This document shows, piece after piece, positions 12,311 through 24,909 of a DNA stretch of 64,000 nt. Origin of the DNA: Acheta domesticus (lineage: Eukaryota; Arthropoda; Insecta; Orthoptera; Gryllidae); assembly GCA_031308135.1 (NCBI GenBank), contig JAHLJT010003656.1, positions 57,022,156 through 57,086,155 of the forward strand, read 5' to 3'. How positions within the stretch are numbered: position 1 is the first letter of the stretch; every line of letters starts with the position of its first letter. Below the pieces are notes generated by a model. It made no database searches. It had not been told where the DNA came from and saw nothing but the letters and a program-made list of their open reading frames with translations. The translations under genes were made by a program, and so were the position numbers.

Positions 12311-12780
12311 GGAGAGGTGGCTCTGCGCATCAGCTGTCAAGGCAGTGCCTCTGACTGGGAGGTCCTAGGTTCCAGTCCCGACAGCGGCAGGATTTTCGAC
12401 ACTACCGTGTCAGCTAGGTCGAATTCAGTCGCCGTCTAGCTGCCGGCTGCTCTGATCGGTATTCTCCGTGGTTTCTCCGACCAACACCAGGCGAATGCCG
12501 GAGCAGTACCCTAGCAAACGGGCCACGGAGCACGCGCGACCTTTCTTTCCTCTTCCTTGTCCTATCTTCACTCCTTACACACACACTAACACGCACTACA
12601 CTACCACTCTTGCCGGGAGACCGATGAGGGCTTTAGAACTAGAGCTTGTCCCGGCTGCAGCGGTGCCCCGCTGGTGGGAGATACCTGGTTGGAGAAACCT
12701 CGCTGGTCGACGGTAGTTTGGCGCCGGATCTCTCCATCCCGTGGGGAAGATCACCCCCCAGACGAGCGAGCATGCACTAC
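12311..12780 (+). mobile_element. SINE family B, tRNA-derived head, nearly full length
   Basis: The head has pol III box A-like TGGCTCTGCGCATCAG and box B-like GGTTCCAGTCCC. The body contains the phrases CGTGGTTTCTCCGACCAAC and GAATGCCGGAGCAGTA, then a (CA)-rich stretch and CCGGGAGACCGATGAGGG. The same body occurs at 20466, 35660, 36262 and 54560 and in part at 31570. At about 470 bases it is long for a SINE. Confidence 0.8.
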
Positions 12781-12784
12781 ACTT

Positions 12785-13440
12785 ACAGGAGTAATGACCT
12801 CGTTAGCTGACTCGCCCGCAATCACAATCCATTAATCCAGCGCTCATTATTTTCATACATGTTGAAGTTGCTTTTCTTGCTGATTTCCGCAGCCTTTTAT
12901 TTTAAATATTTGAATAGAAACAAAAATTAGTATTTGATAATCGAAATCGTGCATTATTTATTTTCTTTCTACAGACGAAAGTGCAGGGGAGACCGAAGCT
13001 GGTTGGCACTCAGCAGTTTTCGTAACGTCACAGTGTTGAGTTGGCAACCTCTGGTGTAGCGGAATAACGGGGTGAAAAGTGCCCCCAAACCAAATCGATA
13101 ACCGCGATACTCATATGAAAGAGGAAAAAATGTTGTAAATTCTCAAATAATCAGCCTCCTAGGGTAATCTCTTACAGAGATACAATGGGAAACGTGTTTT
13201 TCATGTTTAATTCTTTTTCTCCGCTTCCATTGGATGTATCAGGCTAAAAAGAAATTGGAGAGACGAAAAAAATTGGTGAATTTGAAGATATTTTTCTGAA
13301 CCAATTTCAGCGCCAAATTCAATTCGAAAAAAAATTGAAATGTATTTTCCACGTGATAACTTTGGAGTACAGCCTCAGTTTTCCCCTTTGAATGTGTCTT
13401 TTAACATTCTGTAATATATATTTTTTTCAGATTTTTAAAC
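12785..13440. other. AT-rich, no recognised gene
   Basis: I see nothing coding or repeated elsewhere in the window, apart from a palindromic look around 13290-13345. Confidence 0.35.
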
Positions 13441-13499
13441 AATGTGGACGATAGTGAAAAATAATTAATACCAATTTTATCAGTTTAATTGTTAATAAA

Positions 13500-14845
13500 A
13501 CTTAATCAATGTTCTTTATGGTAATCCTTTATTATCCACCATTTACACAAAGTTTCGTAACGTGTTTTGTTACATCATCAGGTTCCTAAAATTACCGGAT
13601 ACAGATATCAATATTTTATCACCAAATCTGATTGGTTAGTTTACAAACTATTTGAAATTGCCACATAAGTAAAAGTTAATGCAACTCAGTTAAAATTATT
13701 TTCAATGTCTATTGAGTAAAAGTTAATCATAATATCAAACATAAAAGCAAAATGTTCATCAAAACTTATTGAAATATTAAAATAACAAAATTATAAAATT
13801 ACATAATTAAAGACAAAACAAAACAAAACAAGATCAATACAATTCAAAGAGACACTCATCTTAGAGAGGGAAATGTTGTCCCATTTTGTTATCTGGCAAG
13901 TTTCAACTGTGAAACACTCGAGGACATATTGTGAACTTAGCAACGACCTCACCCCAAAGGTGTTCTAAAAGAATATAAACTGACTCCACGATGTCCCGGG
14001 GATGAATGAGGTAAGCACGGCGTATGAATATGCAGTGTGGCAACTTTACTAAATAAAATTAGGCGTTACTCCTGACCTTTCTTAATTTTGTATAACACAT
14101 TGTCATCGGCGTTTGTAAAAACATTCATTTCTACATTGGTATTAATAGTTTGATTTAATTTAATCTGAAGTGTTTCTGAAATAAGTCGAGGGAATCTTCT
14201 GACCTCAGTGTCCAAAATAAGTAGGTTTTCAAAGTCAAATTCGTGTGACAAATTAAGTCGTGGAGAAATTCTTTGATTTTTCTAAAATGTTCTTTCATAC
14301 GTTCTCTAATTGTGCGCTTAGTTTGTTCTACATATGTTAGTTTGTTCTACATATGTTAGTTTGTAATGTTGGCAAGGTAAACTGTACATCACGTTCTCAA
14401 ATTCAATAAACGGAACCTGGTCTTTGACATTTTTTATTAGATTCTGTTTATTGAATAATTTATTGTATAATCGAAGTGTAATATTTGATCGAAAACATTC
14501 TTTCTTTAACGTATTTTGTAATTTAGGTGCGTATGGCATTACTATAGTCTGTTCATTGTCTGCTTGTTCTGTATTTACCATAACTATATCCGCTTGTGAT
14601 TGAACACACAATACTCTTAATCTATTTAATCTTTTGTTGATGCAGCGCCTCACAAATAACTTTGAATAATTGCTCTCTTCCAAAATGTTCCTAACGTTGT
14701 TCAAATTAGTATAATGGAAAACTTCATCAGATAATTTTATGGTCCGATCTACCAACCCATAAACTACTGACTTCTTATGCTGAATAGGATGGGCTGATAA
14801 GAAATTTAAAGTTCTGTCTGGTGAAGAATCCTTCCTATAGGGGAA
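13500..14845 (-). pseudogene. Penelope-like retroelement (PLE), 3' part of ORF with GIY-YIG remnant
   Basis: Read on the minus strand from 14843, the product runs DRTLNFLSAHPIQHKK, SVVYGLVDRTIKLSDE, then VMPYAPKLQNTLKK, NKQNLIKNVKDQVPF, a damaged VMYSLPCQHYKLTYVEQT, and finally HEFDFENLLILDTEVRRFPR with SETLQIKLNQ. This is the order of a Penelope-type protein from the end of the reverse transcriptase through the linker into the C-terminal GIY-YIG endonuclease. The GIY-YIG start is degenerate, and a frame break near 14250-14345 coincides with a tandem 18-base duplication (GTTTGTTCTACATATGTTA unit). The 5' end is cut at 14841 by an inverted-repeat element. A hammerhead-like core follows at 13541-13595. 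Confidence 0.8.
13541..13595 (-). ncRNA. Hammerhead-ribozyme-like core in the PLE 3' region
   Basis: The minus strand reads CTGATGA, an extra T, stem GTAAC, loop AAAACAC, stem GTTAC, then GAAAC. CTGATGA and GAAA are the invariant core boxes of hammerheads, and the stem II between them is perfectly paired with a different sequence from the PLE copy at 35.4 kb, i.e. compensatory change. Helix I is not convincing here. The extra T after CTGATGA departs from the canonical fold, so it may be inactive. Confidence 0.45.
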
Positions 14846-15850
14846 GGTCGTGTGATATCGGCCACCTTAGCTTTAAATATGATTTCTTAATTAAGGTTAG
14901 TTAAAATTATTCGTAAAACACAGAATAAGAAACTTCAATCTCATACTCACACACTCTATCAAAGCCGTTTGATTTGAACGTAAAATAATATATTATTTGA
15001 GGATAGTAAAAATCGTTGAGGATTTACATGTCTGAAAAGTGGAAGGTGGTATCGGACAACTAAGTAAATAATGATATAATCATTTTAATGGAGTTTTTTA
15101 CAGCACTTTATCAAAGATACGACCACAACTAAGACAAATATTTCATTGCTTATTACAAAGAAAAAATGAGTGTTTGGTTTCATGAAAAAATAACAGTTCT
15201 TGAATTAAAAAATAAAAACTCAACTATTATGTTCAATTTACAGCTTCACAACTATCATTTTTGAAGGGTTTTTCTTTTGAAATGACCTTCATAATGGCTA
15301 TCTTCCTATTATTTCTGGGTTATCTTCTCATTTCCCGCGAATTTTACCTATATTTCCTTGAAACACGGACAAAATCCACATGAGTATTCGAATATTACCT
15401 CCTAACAACCTACACACAAGAAATACCGAAAAGTCAAGAGAAGGCGAAGTAACTGTCCGGTACCATCCGATTCTACTTTGTCCGATACCACCCAAACGAC
15501 CCTCATCCTTCAGTAGAATACAACACAGATATAAATTGTATAAACAACCTTGTACTGCTGCAGTGTAACAAATACACCTACATAAACATACTAGTCACAG
15601 TAGAATGTATTTAAACTTATTCTAAGAAAAGTTTAAAAGCTCCAAAATTATCTTTGTACACTGGTCAGCATAAAAAAAACGTAATGCGTGTCGCAATAAC
15701 CAAACTGATTGATGTACTCACCTCATACGGCGTATGCAAAGCTAATTCCAGGATACACTGACAGTGTGGCACGCGCTACCACACAGTGCTCAGTTCCCTA
15801 AACTACTATTGTCCGATACCACCCGCTGTCCGATATCTCCCGACCTTCCC
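14841..15850. mobile_element. Non-autonomous DNA transposon with inverted termini and subterminal repeats
   Basis: The ends GGGAAGGTCGTGTGATATCGG (left) and, reversed, GGGAAGGTCGGGAGATATCGG (right) form an imperfect terminal inverted repeat and define exactly 1010 bases. The motif TGGTATCGGACA recurs inside: forward near 15047, reversed near 15457, 15479, 15810 and 15829. The interior has no transposase-like frame. It sits against the truncated Penelope ORF on its left side. No clear target duplication is seen (flanks CTATAG and TTACC). The superfamily is not identified. Confidence 0.65.
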
Positions 15851-15854
15851 TTAC

Positions 15855-17330
15855 CAATTGGAATTATCTTATCCCAATTGGAATTATCGACTGCGGAGCA
15901 ATCAAATCACGTGGTAGCTGATCCTGAGGTCTTGTATATTTAGCGCCTAATACCTCCACTTTTTACGGAATATAAGGTAAATGTAGACCTTACTTTGTGT
16001 ATCGACGGAGAGGATGGCGTGGACGGCGAATACTCCTTTGGAGTACTCTGATTGTCCTTGGACCGCTCCTCTTCTGGGTTGACAGCTTTCGTGCGTCGTC
16101 CTTACCAATTTCACGTTGTTGTTGTAGTTCGGCTTTTGCTCTCGCCGGCAGAATGCAATTCCGGGATATAGCCGTGTCCGTGGAAATGAATCATTTCAAA
16201 TGATCTCCGGGCAGCGTGTCGTTACGAAACGTATAAGGCTCGGTACTCCGGTCACAGTCAGCTCCAGTTGAATTCAATCGTATACCATTTCTCTTTCCGT
16301 TTCATAAAATAAGCTTTCTGACATATTTTCAATCGCAGAAATAAATCTTTTTAAAAAGTACGAATTTTTCCACGGTATTTCTAGTTAAGTCTTGTGCAAC
16401 GGACCCGTGTTTTGGCCCACTGCAGGGCAACGTTGTGGACTCATTGCGTGGGTTTTCCCGCCTTTCTTGAGATAAACGAGCTGCCAAAAACAGAATCCGA
16501 AGAGTTGCGCTGAGTCGTAAATCGACACAGGAAGTTCAGCCACTTGATTGTTTGGAACTTCCCTTATATTACAGATCTGAGGGAATTGTAATACAGTTAA
16601 ATTAATCGTACTATTTATTTGCATAATTACTATTGTTCTCGACGTCTCTTATATACTAGATACGGTTAAACATACTTCGCATATAGATGATTCTCAAATT
16701 CCGAAATAACGAACTGACGAGAAATGAATTTCCAACTGAGAGAAGCAATAAGAAGACTAATGAGTTGTTGAGAGAAAATACGCTTTAACACTTCGAAATG
16801 TTTAATCAAATGTTCATTAGGAAACATGTTGACGTGTGTGGGTGCGCGAGTTATTAGACTGTTCGTTGCGTCAGCTCACTAAAATTGACCGCTCTGTTTA
16901 TTTTGGTCATCAATAAACGTGACAATGATAAGCAGTTTATAACTCCTTTATGAATTTTTGTGATATTTTCGTTTTGATTCACATAAAAACATAGCGTTAG
17001 TCCGTTGGATATTTATTTTGTAAAATAACATTTGCTAGTTTTACTACTCATCAGTGTGCTACTGCAAACCATAAAACATTTGAATAGAAGTGAGTTCTGG
17101 AGTTCAATAGTAGTCCAGCTTTGCTCGTTATGGTAATTCTTGCTCTTTTCAGCATTTTTGGAAAACACATAATTGTCACACTTTCAAACCATTTGACATG
17201 ATAAATACATTTTTTTACAATGAACAACAAAAGCATCAATTTTACAATATTTGGAAAACAATTTTTTCACCTTTACAAAATTTTGCATCAACAAAAATAT
17301 TTTTGGATCAAGTCAATTTGTCATAAAGAA
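15855..17330. other. No recognised gene
   Basis: Two copies of CCAATTGGAATTATC stand in tandem at about 15854-15890. A 68-codon frame at 15997-16203 has a hydrophobic stretch but no domain, splice sites or context to support it. Confidence 0.35.
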
Positions 17331-17334
17331 TTTT

Positions 17335-17780
17335 TACTTTCTCGTACGTACTGACGTAAGAAAACGTACTGTAATCGAGCACCGGAAAACAGGGAATTTT
17401 CGAACTTTCATTGTCGTGCCCTGGTTACGAAAAAGTGGATAAATCCAGTTGCTAAATATAGAAAAAAATCCTCGAACTCGTGGTGTAGCTAGAATCCAGA
17501 TAAATATTTTTTCCTCAGACAAAGTTTCTTGTACAAAATTAGATATTTAAAAAAGGTCATGATCAATTTTTTGAAGAAACGAGTAGTTTTTGCGTAATTT
17601 GCGCTTGAAATTTATGAATTTTTCTCACAAAAACCGATCCAAACTTTTTCTTTAAATTTTCTTCACATATGTAATGAGGGACGGTAAAAAATATAGTGCT
17701 ATTCCTATTTTCAGGTATTGCTAGTGTTTTCGAAAATTTCAAAAAATTATTCAAAACTACAAAATTGAAAAGAGATGTGC
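17335..17780 (-). repeat. Family A-related repeat fragment
   Basis: The segment CGTACTG...CCTGGTTACGAAAAAGTGGATAAA...GTGGTGTAGCTAGAA is a diverged reverse complement of 24280-24450, followed by AT-rich family-like sequence. Confidence 0.5.
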
Positions 17781-17784
17781 TGTT

Positions 17785-19955
17785 GTAGTACCACCAGATA
17801 CATATTTCTTAACATTTTGAAGGGAAAATTACAAACTTCATTCAATTAACCATAATTTGTAACAAAAATCAACAACATTTCATCTCCGAAAGAGGGAACT
17901 AATGGTGCTGAAACAGCACATATTTTCTGGTTTTGTTTGTAATGGGTACGAAATATAACACTGTTTGAAACTGCATAAATAATGTTTACATTAAGCTGTT
18001 TGTTTTTTCTCCAGGCTGAGATTCAAACTCAGGTTCATCCACTTAACACGCCAGGCACGTTAGTGCTTTACCACTAGTTGCCGCACATCGAAATCAACTT
18101 TCCCAAGCGTTAACCAACTAGTTATTTAGGGCATTATTTCTAACTTACGCGTTTTCAAAGAAATCAGAGAACTGCAAAATTCTTTTAAGAGAACTTTCCT
18201 TCATCCGTGGAAAAAATAGAAGGAAAAAACTTGAACGATTTTTGAGAATTCTAAGTTGTATAAATTGCATTAACTTCAACCGAAAATTACGCGATTTTTT
18301 TTGTTCAAAAAATTGTACATAACCATTTTAAAGGCCTTATTATTTAGAACAAAATTTTATTAAGAAAAACCTTAATATATTTTTCTTATGGCGTAATATA
18401 TCTTTCTCTGTATGGAGAGTGAAATGAAAAGAAGTTCAAAGTGATCCTCGTGCGATCACATGGTGGCTGGTCTCGTCAGAGCTCCAAGTTTGGCACTTGT
18501 CTCCAAGGGACAGTTTTCAAATATGACATGCTCTCCGAGAAATTATTTTTCATTCCTTCCCGAAATTATGTTGTTGATACATCCGAAGTTATCGTTGCTT
18601 CTTATCTGTTCTCCTGAAGCGAAACTTAAATTATGAATAAGAGTTTTCCGATTGTAAACGGTCAGTTTGAGGATGTTTCTTAAGTTGGTCATGTTCATAA
18701 GTTTGGTATTTCGATATAATAATGAAATTTACTCCTGAAATTAATTACATTATTAAATGAGACGTTTATCCAGAAATAATATTTTATTCCATAAATGTAA
18801 AGTGTTAATTCTGTGTGGGTGTTCTGATTTCATACACATAAGTGTGTTGTCAGATACTTCCATTTTCTATCCTTTCCCGTATGACGCTTCAAACCAAGGT
18901 ATCAGATATTATGGAGTACCCTGAAAAGGAGAAACAAAGTTAGTATATTCGTCCTTCGTAAGCTAAGAATTTGAAAAGATATCATTGAAATCGAAAAAAA
19001 TGTTTCGGAAATGCTATTGATTATCTGTAGCAACATTCAAATCTGCAATAAAAATATGAGATCCACTTAAATTTCAAAACATGTCCCCCATCCACCAGGA
19101 GTCGGCGGGGTAGGTTGTTTGTAGCATAGTTGCATTTCCACCTTGAAGCAAAATTTTATTTCAAACATTATTTATTATGATGTGAGTTTCTCGAGAAACT
19201 ATTTCGAAGTCTCAATTCAAATCGTCATAAAACTTAAAAATATATGTTATAATATCATTATAAAAGTTTGATGGAATGCCAACATGGAGATACGATTTTC
19301 ATAAGTTTGACCTGTATGAAAATATTCTACAAAATAAATGCCCGTCTTTGGCAAAATTATTGTTTCAGTGTAAAGTAGTAGATATACGGACAAAGCATTT
19401 AAAGATTTATCTGTTTCTTGTTGTTGACATTTTACTTCAACTTTTTTGCTCTAGGTTCCTTGATTGTTTTGTCATTATTTACAATGCTAGCCACCGGGAG
19501 AAATGCGTAGATAGTGCTAAATGTGAAACGTGAGATGAGGTGATGAGCTGGAGCCGTGGTGTCAGCATGAAGAATGCAAACAGGAGATTCAGCTCTGGCG
19601 ATGGGGATACGTATCAAAAACGTCGGCAGCTAATCACCATATATCAACTACAGCGAGAAATGGCGGTCATCGGAAGATCCTTTTAAGTCGTTTTCGGCGA
19701 ATGGCCACTAAGCAAATGTGACAAGACAACGCCATCTACACGTTGTAAAGTGTAGATGACGTTGGTCAAGTACGTGTATTTGTATCTTTAAAAGTCGGAA
19801 TAATTTCCTTCATTCCTCACGTGATGTCGTTGAAGTTTAGGTGTGCTGATTAGCTACCGACGTTTTTCTTAATTACCCGCACCATGCCTCCAACACCGTA
19901 GTGGAGTCTCGTTCATGCTCTTCATGGATGTACATTCCACGTAAGTGGGATAGAA
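17785..19955. other. AT-rich, no recognised gene
   Basis: A tRNA-like remnant in reverse orientation lies at about 18012-18095 (box B-like GAGATTCAAACTC and a reversed box A). Nothing else coding or structural was recognised. Confidence 0.35.
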
Positions 19956-19977
19956 TATCAGGAATAAAATATACTTC

Positions 19978-20222
19978 GATTTCTCTAACTTTGCCCCTCA
20001 AAGCCACTCAAGGCCCATTTTCGCGATGGAATATCACACGGCATTTCGCATCTTTCTCGGTCTTGCCGGTAGAAGTCACATGATCGCAAGCACTGCTTGA
20101 TACGGTCGCGATCACGCGAAATCTAGCGGAACGACTGAGAAAGATGCGAAATACCGTGACATATTCCATCGCGAAGATGGGATTTGAGTGGCCTTGAGGG
20201 GCAAAGTTAGAAAAATCACAGA
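19978..20222. mobile_element. Fold-back MITE, copy 1
   Basis: The whole 245-base element is a near-perfect palindrome: TCTAACTTTGCCCCTCAA at one end and its complement at the other, with the centre around AGCACTGCTTGATACGG. Sister copies lie at 27664, 36655 and 62447. Its right end lies 22 bases from the donor of the Ldh_2-like exon at 20244. Confidence 0.85.
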
Positions 20223-20243
20223 ATAAAAAGAGTGCTTGCCCAC

Positions 20244-20324
20244 CAGGATGTCGACGGCTGGCTGCAGAGGGCGCATGGCGCTGCGCACCAACGGGTCAAC
20301 AGCGCGCGCCTGCGCCAGCCGATC
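20244..20324 (-). CDS. Ldh_2-like gene, exon H (last found)
   Basis: The acceptor TTCAAG|GAT and donor CTG|GTGGGC bound 27 codons: DRLAQARAVDPLVRSAM then RPLQPAVDIL, phase 0 at both ends. It fits directly after exon G (E-V-V-N-T-L). Ldh_2 proteins normally end within about 10-15 residues of that point, so this would be a C-terminal extension. Alternatively the exon belongs to another gene. If the donor is not used, the frame runs on into the adjacent fold-back MITE before stopping. Confidence 0.5.
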
Positions 20325-20465
20325 CTTGAACACACAATACACACTGGTGGATTAATTAGGGCACAAGCACACCAAGCCAGTTCTTAGAGCCCCTACAACG
20401 TAGATTGATTGGTTGATCAGTGATTCAAGCTGAGATTATTAGTCCCCTAAGCGTAGTGCATGCTT

Positions 20466-20946
20466 TTTCTATGGAGGTGGTGTTGATCTTTCCCCGCTGG
20501 TTGGCGAGATCGGGCGCCGATTCACCGTCGACTAGCGGGGTTTTTTGCCAGCCAGATATCCCCATTTTTTTCCCACCGGCAGGGCATCGCCCCAGCTAGG
20601 ACAAACTCTAAGCTCCCGACCGGTCTCCCGGCATGTGTGGTAGTGCAGTGCAGGTTATAGTACGTGGAGTGAGAATAGGAAGAGTAAGGAAAAGTCGCGT
20701 TCTGTCCGTGGCCCGTTTATTAGGGTGCTGCTCTGGCATTCGCCTGATGTTGATCGACGAAACCACGCAGAACCCATCAGAGCAGCCGGCCGCTAGTATT
20801 CTTCTCCATACAACGACTGAATTCGACCTAGCTGACTAGCTAGGGCCGCAAACCCTTGCACTGTCGGGACTCGAATCTAGAACCTCCCGGTCAGAAGTAC
20901 TGCAGTGACATCAGTTGTTGCACTGAGCTACCTCTACCGGTCTTAA
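20466..20946 (-). mobile_element. SINE family B copy
   Basis: In reverse orientation it carries the CGGTCTCCCGGCATGTGTGG block, the reversed GGCATTCGCCTGATGTTG segment and, at its right end, the tRNA-like head with box B complement GGGACTCGAATC. Confidence 0.75.
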
Positions 20947-20949
20947 GCA

Positions 20950-22870
20950 ATTAGAGTCCCCACATTTTTATAAACACAATTGCATAAAAGTCTATAAATA
21001 TGAAAAATATTCCATTATTACTTTCCCTCCCTGTACGACAAAGTAGGGAGAAATTTTGGAATGAACTCAATCAAACCTGCTTGATTTTTCACTCGGAAAA
21101 TCCGTGTGTAAGTTATTTTTATGCTGTAACTTCGCAAACACATCAGGAATAAGGTATATTGCGGATTCAAAGATGTTGAAGTGTGTTGCAGGAGACAAGA
21201 CAAAAGCTTTTATGATCACCAAAATAAGGATGCCTACACGTATGTATGTTTCACGCATAACCTCATCAGATTAAGTTTTCAGCTGAAATTGGTTAAAAAT
21301 GTAAAATCTATTTTTGTCGTTTCAGGATAATTAATAATATTTGGGGGGATCATTTACACAAAGCCCCTATGTGATTTTGACAATTTTCTGAAAAATGGTC
21401 GCATTTTTTTATATTCTCGAATAGAGTATAGTTCATTTATAAATACTATATAGTTCCGATTTTCATTAAAACCACTTATTTTATTTTAAAAAATCCAAAA
21501 GTTTTAATATTTTAAACTGTCCTATAACGCAGTTATTAAAGTCAGAGATTTCTTTCTCATTGTAATTTATCCCTCTTGTTCAAATCTTTAAATGATTTCA
21601 TGTTCAAGTTACTTAAATTGAGTTAGCAGTGGCTAACTAAATTGAAATCAAAATCGATGGAGAGCCAACACTTCATATTGATTTCGATGAGAGAAGCATC
21701 GTAAACACCACACCATTTCCTACCATAACTAAATTGAGTCACCTGAGTACATAGAAAAGCGAAAAGTCACCCTCAACAGGTTTAGAATGTATTACAATAT
21801 CCAACTTATACGTATAATTAATTATATAACCAATCAATCATATTAGTAATCAAAAATACTTAATTCCAGTGTATAAAAACCAATTTAATTATTGTTACGA
21901 ATTTTGTCTATATGTTTGGCCGGGGTAAACTCGAGAATGTCAAAACCGATTTTGATGTTTTATTTCACTGAAATGTAAACAAGTTTGGCTAGAAAAACGT
22001 AGGTTTCTTTTTTCAAATTATTATTTTATATTATATAAAGAACAATGTTTTTGTATGCAAATCTGAAGTTTCTTTATGGTCTTCATGAAATTTTGTACAT
22101 ATGCTCACCAAAACAATAGAAAAGTTATATCTACACGATATATCGTAAAACTAACCACCATCATCCTTTCCTACCCATTAAAAAAGAATTTAAGTTTCCA
22201 CTAGTTAACTGTTTTGAGAAAAGCTCGTAAACAGGGAATAAATATACCAAAGTAATTAAACATTTCTGAAACACCATTAACTTCTCTACTAAATGCATGT
22301 CAATTCATTCCAATACCGCAATTAAGGATTGTGAATAAATACCCGAGCAACGCAGGGTAATACTTCAGCTAGTTATTGTTTAAATTATCTTTAGTTCTTC
22401 TTTCTTATTTAACTAAATATGCTCATTAATTTCATAAAAGCCGATGATAATCTCTATGTTAATATCATGCGTGCAATTAAAATTCCACCGGGCAATTAAA
22501 ATTCCACCATGTAATTAAAACGTTACAGCTACCAATAAGAGGTTAGAAAAGGACCCAAATCGTTTAATTAAGAAACTATAACCATTATATTCCTCCATGC
22601 TATAACACAGACGTAGCCAAGGCATTTCCAGTTGGCCATGAAACGAACAAAAATGTGTAGCACAAATTGCATACCTACAACAACTACATATAAACGATTG
22701 AATAAAACTAAATTGGCGAAGTAAACGTTAAGCTAAATGACTAATGGAACAACATAAATTATTTAATGTGAATAAATTAAATGTTTTACATGTAAAATAT
22801 TTGGTCTTGGGATTACAAATGTAAACTAGTGGTACTCAAACAGCACGTGCTCTAACGATCCAAATTAACT
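20950..22870. other. AT-rich, no recognised gene
   Basis: Only short chance frames are present. I recognise no exon of the overlapping gene region, no tRNA and no repeat shared with the rest of the window. Confidence 0.35.
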
Positions 22871-22874
22871 TGTC

Positions 22875-24500
22875 ACTAATAACTAGTGGTGCTACAGAAT
22901 GACACAGACGTTCCCATATTAGTTTTCTATTTTCTTGGGTCTTCGCTAGCTATTCGGAATTGCCACAAACTCTTTCTTGCCAGCTACCATCTATCATCGC
23001 CAAAAGTACATTTTTTTTCATTTTCTTAATTTTTCGGTTTCCTATTGGTAGAACGGAAACATTAATTTTAAAATATTAAAGGACACAAAAACCTAGCCGT
23101 AAATGGCAATTTTCTTTTAAAAATTATGTGCCGTTTAAGAGAAAATGGCGTTTTAGTACTTCTAAAAATGCGAAATTTGAAGCTCATTTTCACAGAAAAT
23201 TTTTGAGTTTTCAAAATACTTTATTTAAAGTTATTTGAAGCACTTACACTCACAAATATAATAATCTTTACAAATTGCGGATAATGTGCATATTAAAGAT
23301 GTGAGAGATCTTTCAAAAATTTACATTTATATAATTTTTGAAAAAAACAAAAAAATAACTCAAAATAAACTTTACGCTATACTAAAGAGTGTAATTAGCA
23401 CTATCCGTTACAAAAGTTTCAAGAAACAAATTGTAGCCATTTATGAGAAAATGGCGTTTGAGCGTTTCTGAAAATGCGAAATTTTGAGCTACTTTTCACA
23501 GAAAACGGTTGTGTTTTCGAGAAACTTTACTTGACATTATTTAAAGCACATGTACTCGTAAATATAATAATGTGAAAAAATCGCAGATAATGTAAATATT
23601 AACGACGTGAGAGACAAGTAAAAAAATTTACATTTTTGTAATTTTCGAAAAAACCAACCGATAGACCAAAATGGCTTTTATGTCATTGATAGAGTACATT
23701 TAATACTATCCCTACCAAAAGTTGAAAGACAAAATTTGGAGCCGTTTTTGAGAAAATCTTGTTTTTTTATTTATTTAAAATTGCACATATTGCACGCAAT
23801 ATTGCACGAAAACTACCAAAATTTTGAAAAACATTTGCATGACCTTTATTAAAGAACTCAATACGCAGAACAAATTTTATTTGAAGAAAAAATCTCTATC
23901 TTCAATTTTGTAGTTGGAGAAAGACGCCGAAAAAAATTCAAACTTTCACAATTTTCGAAAATTCAGAGCTATTCGTGAAAATCGGATCTATAGCATGTTA
24001 AAAAGTGTATTTTACTCAATTCATTCAAGAAATTTAAAGAAAAAAATTGGAGCCGTTTTTGAGAAAATTTTGAAAATCCCCGGGGGCTTCATATAAAGTA
24101 CCCCCGAATTTTGAAGAATCTTTTTCAAAATCTCAAAGCTTCGACTAGAATCAGATCGACCGGGGAATATTCATTTTGGAAGAAATCGTACGTATGGTTT
24201 AGGCGCTAGCAGTGTTCACAGACGGACGGACGGACGGACGGACAGACGGACGTTTTCCTTTCAATTGGTTTTTCGGTATCAAGGACCTAGAAAACAGGGT
24301 TTCTGGCTACACCACGTGTTAGGGGATTTTGTTTCTTAATTTAGCAACCGGTTTTATCCACTTATTCGTTTTCACGGCCCGGCAATTAATTTTTTTCCGC
24401 GGAAAATTGGCCATTTTTTCGCGCAGCATTACATAACTTTCCCTATACTACGTATATCACTCCGTGTATACGTACGTATACGGGAAAGTAATAATTTCAA
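22875..24500 (+). repeat. Family A interspersed repeat, longest copy
   Basis: It begins AACTAGTGGTGCTACAG and runs through GGTTTCCTATTGGTAGAACG, several diverged internal segments (GAGAGA-CAAGTAAAAAAATTTACA and similar), CGATTTTGAAA-CCCCGGGG and a (CGGA)n run at about 24228-24252. It continues with TTTCGGTATCAAGGACCTAG, CCACGTGTTAGGGG and ends near ACGTACGTATACGGGAAAGT. At least five other copies or fragments occur in the window. No transposase or RT frame is visible, so I leave the class open. Confidence 0.8.
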
Positions 24501-24659
24501 TATGTTTGTTTTGTCATTTACGTCGTTAAACACACTTAGCTCCTTAGCAATCAGCCATCTAAACAACGCTTTAAGAACGCGTCCATAGCAACGGCCGCTA
24601 AAATGCTCGAGAGTCCATTTAAAATATTTTAGCGGACACTCGAGTTTACTTTCTAACAT

Positions 24660-24905
24660 TGTTCATAAATATTCTGAGAAATATGTCACACGTGGCCCAT
24701 TCCTCTTCGCCCCTATTCGTCCATTTTGTCCCTCATGTTCCATTTTACCCATTTGTTCCCCTTTTCCTTTTGTCCCTAGTCCCGGTTTCCCGACACCCAT
24801 CTTGTCCCGTTTGACCTCTAGTTGCATTTTGTACCCTAGTCCCATTTGTCCCTTGTCCAATTTCCCCCTTAGTCCTATTTTGTCCCCTTGTTCCACTTGC
24901 CGCGG
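24660..24905. repeat. Degenerate minisatellite, TTTGTCCC(C)TAGTCCC-like units
   Basis: About 12 imperfect units rich in TGTCCC and TAGTCCC on the plus strand. The minus-strand frame (K-M-G/Q-rich) is a consequence of the repeat. Confidence 0.6.
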
Positions 24906-24909
24906 TACA

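Noticed and set aside
15997..16203. Small membrane protein of 68 residues
   Set aside because: One hydrophobic stretch only; no start context, homology or neighbouring exon.
24228..24252. CRISPR-like or regularly spaced repeats
   Set aside because: A simple (CGGA)n microsatellite; the genome is eukaryotic and there are no spacers.
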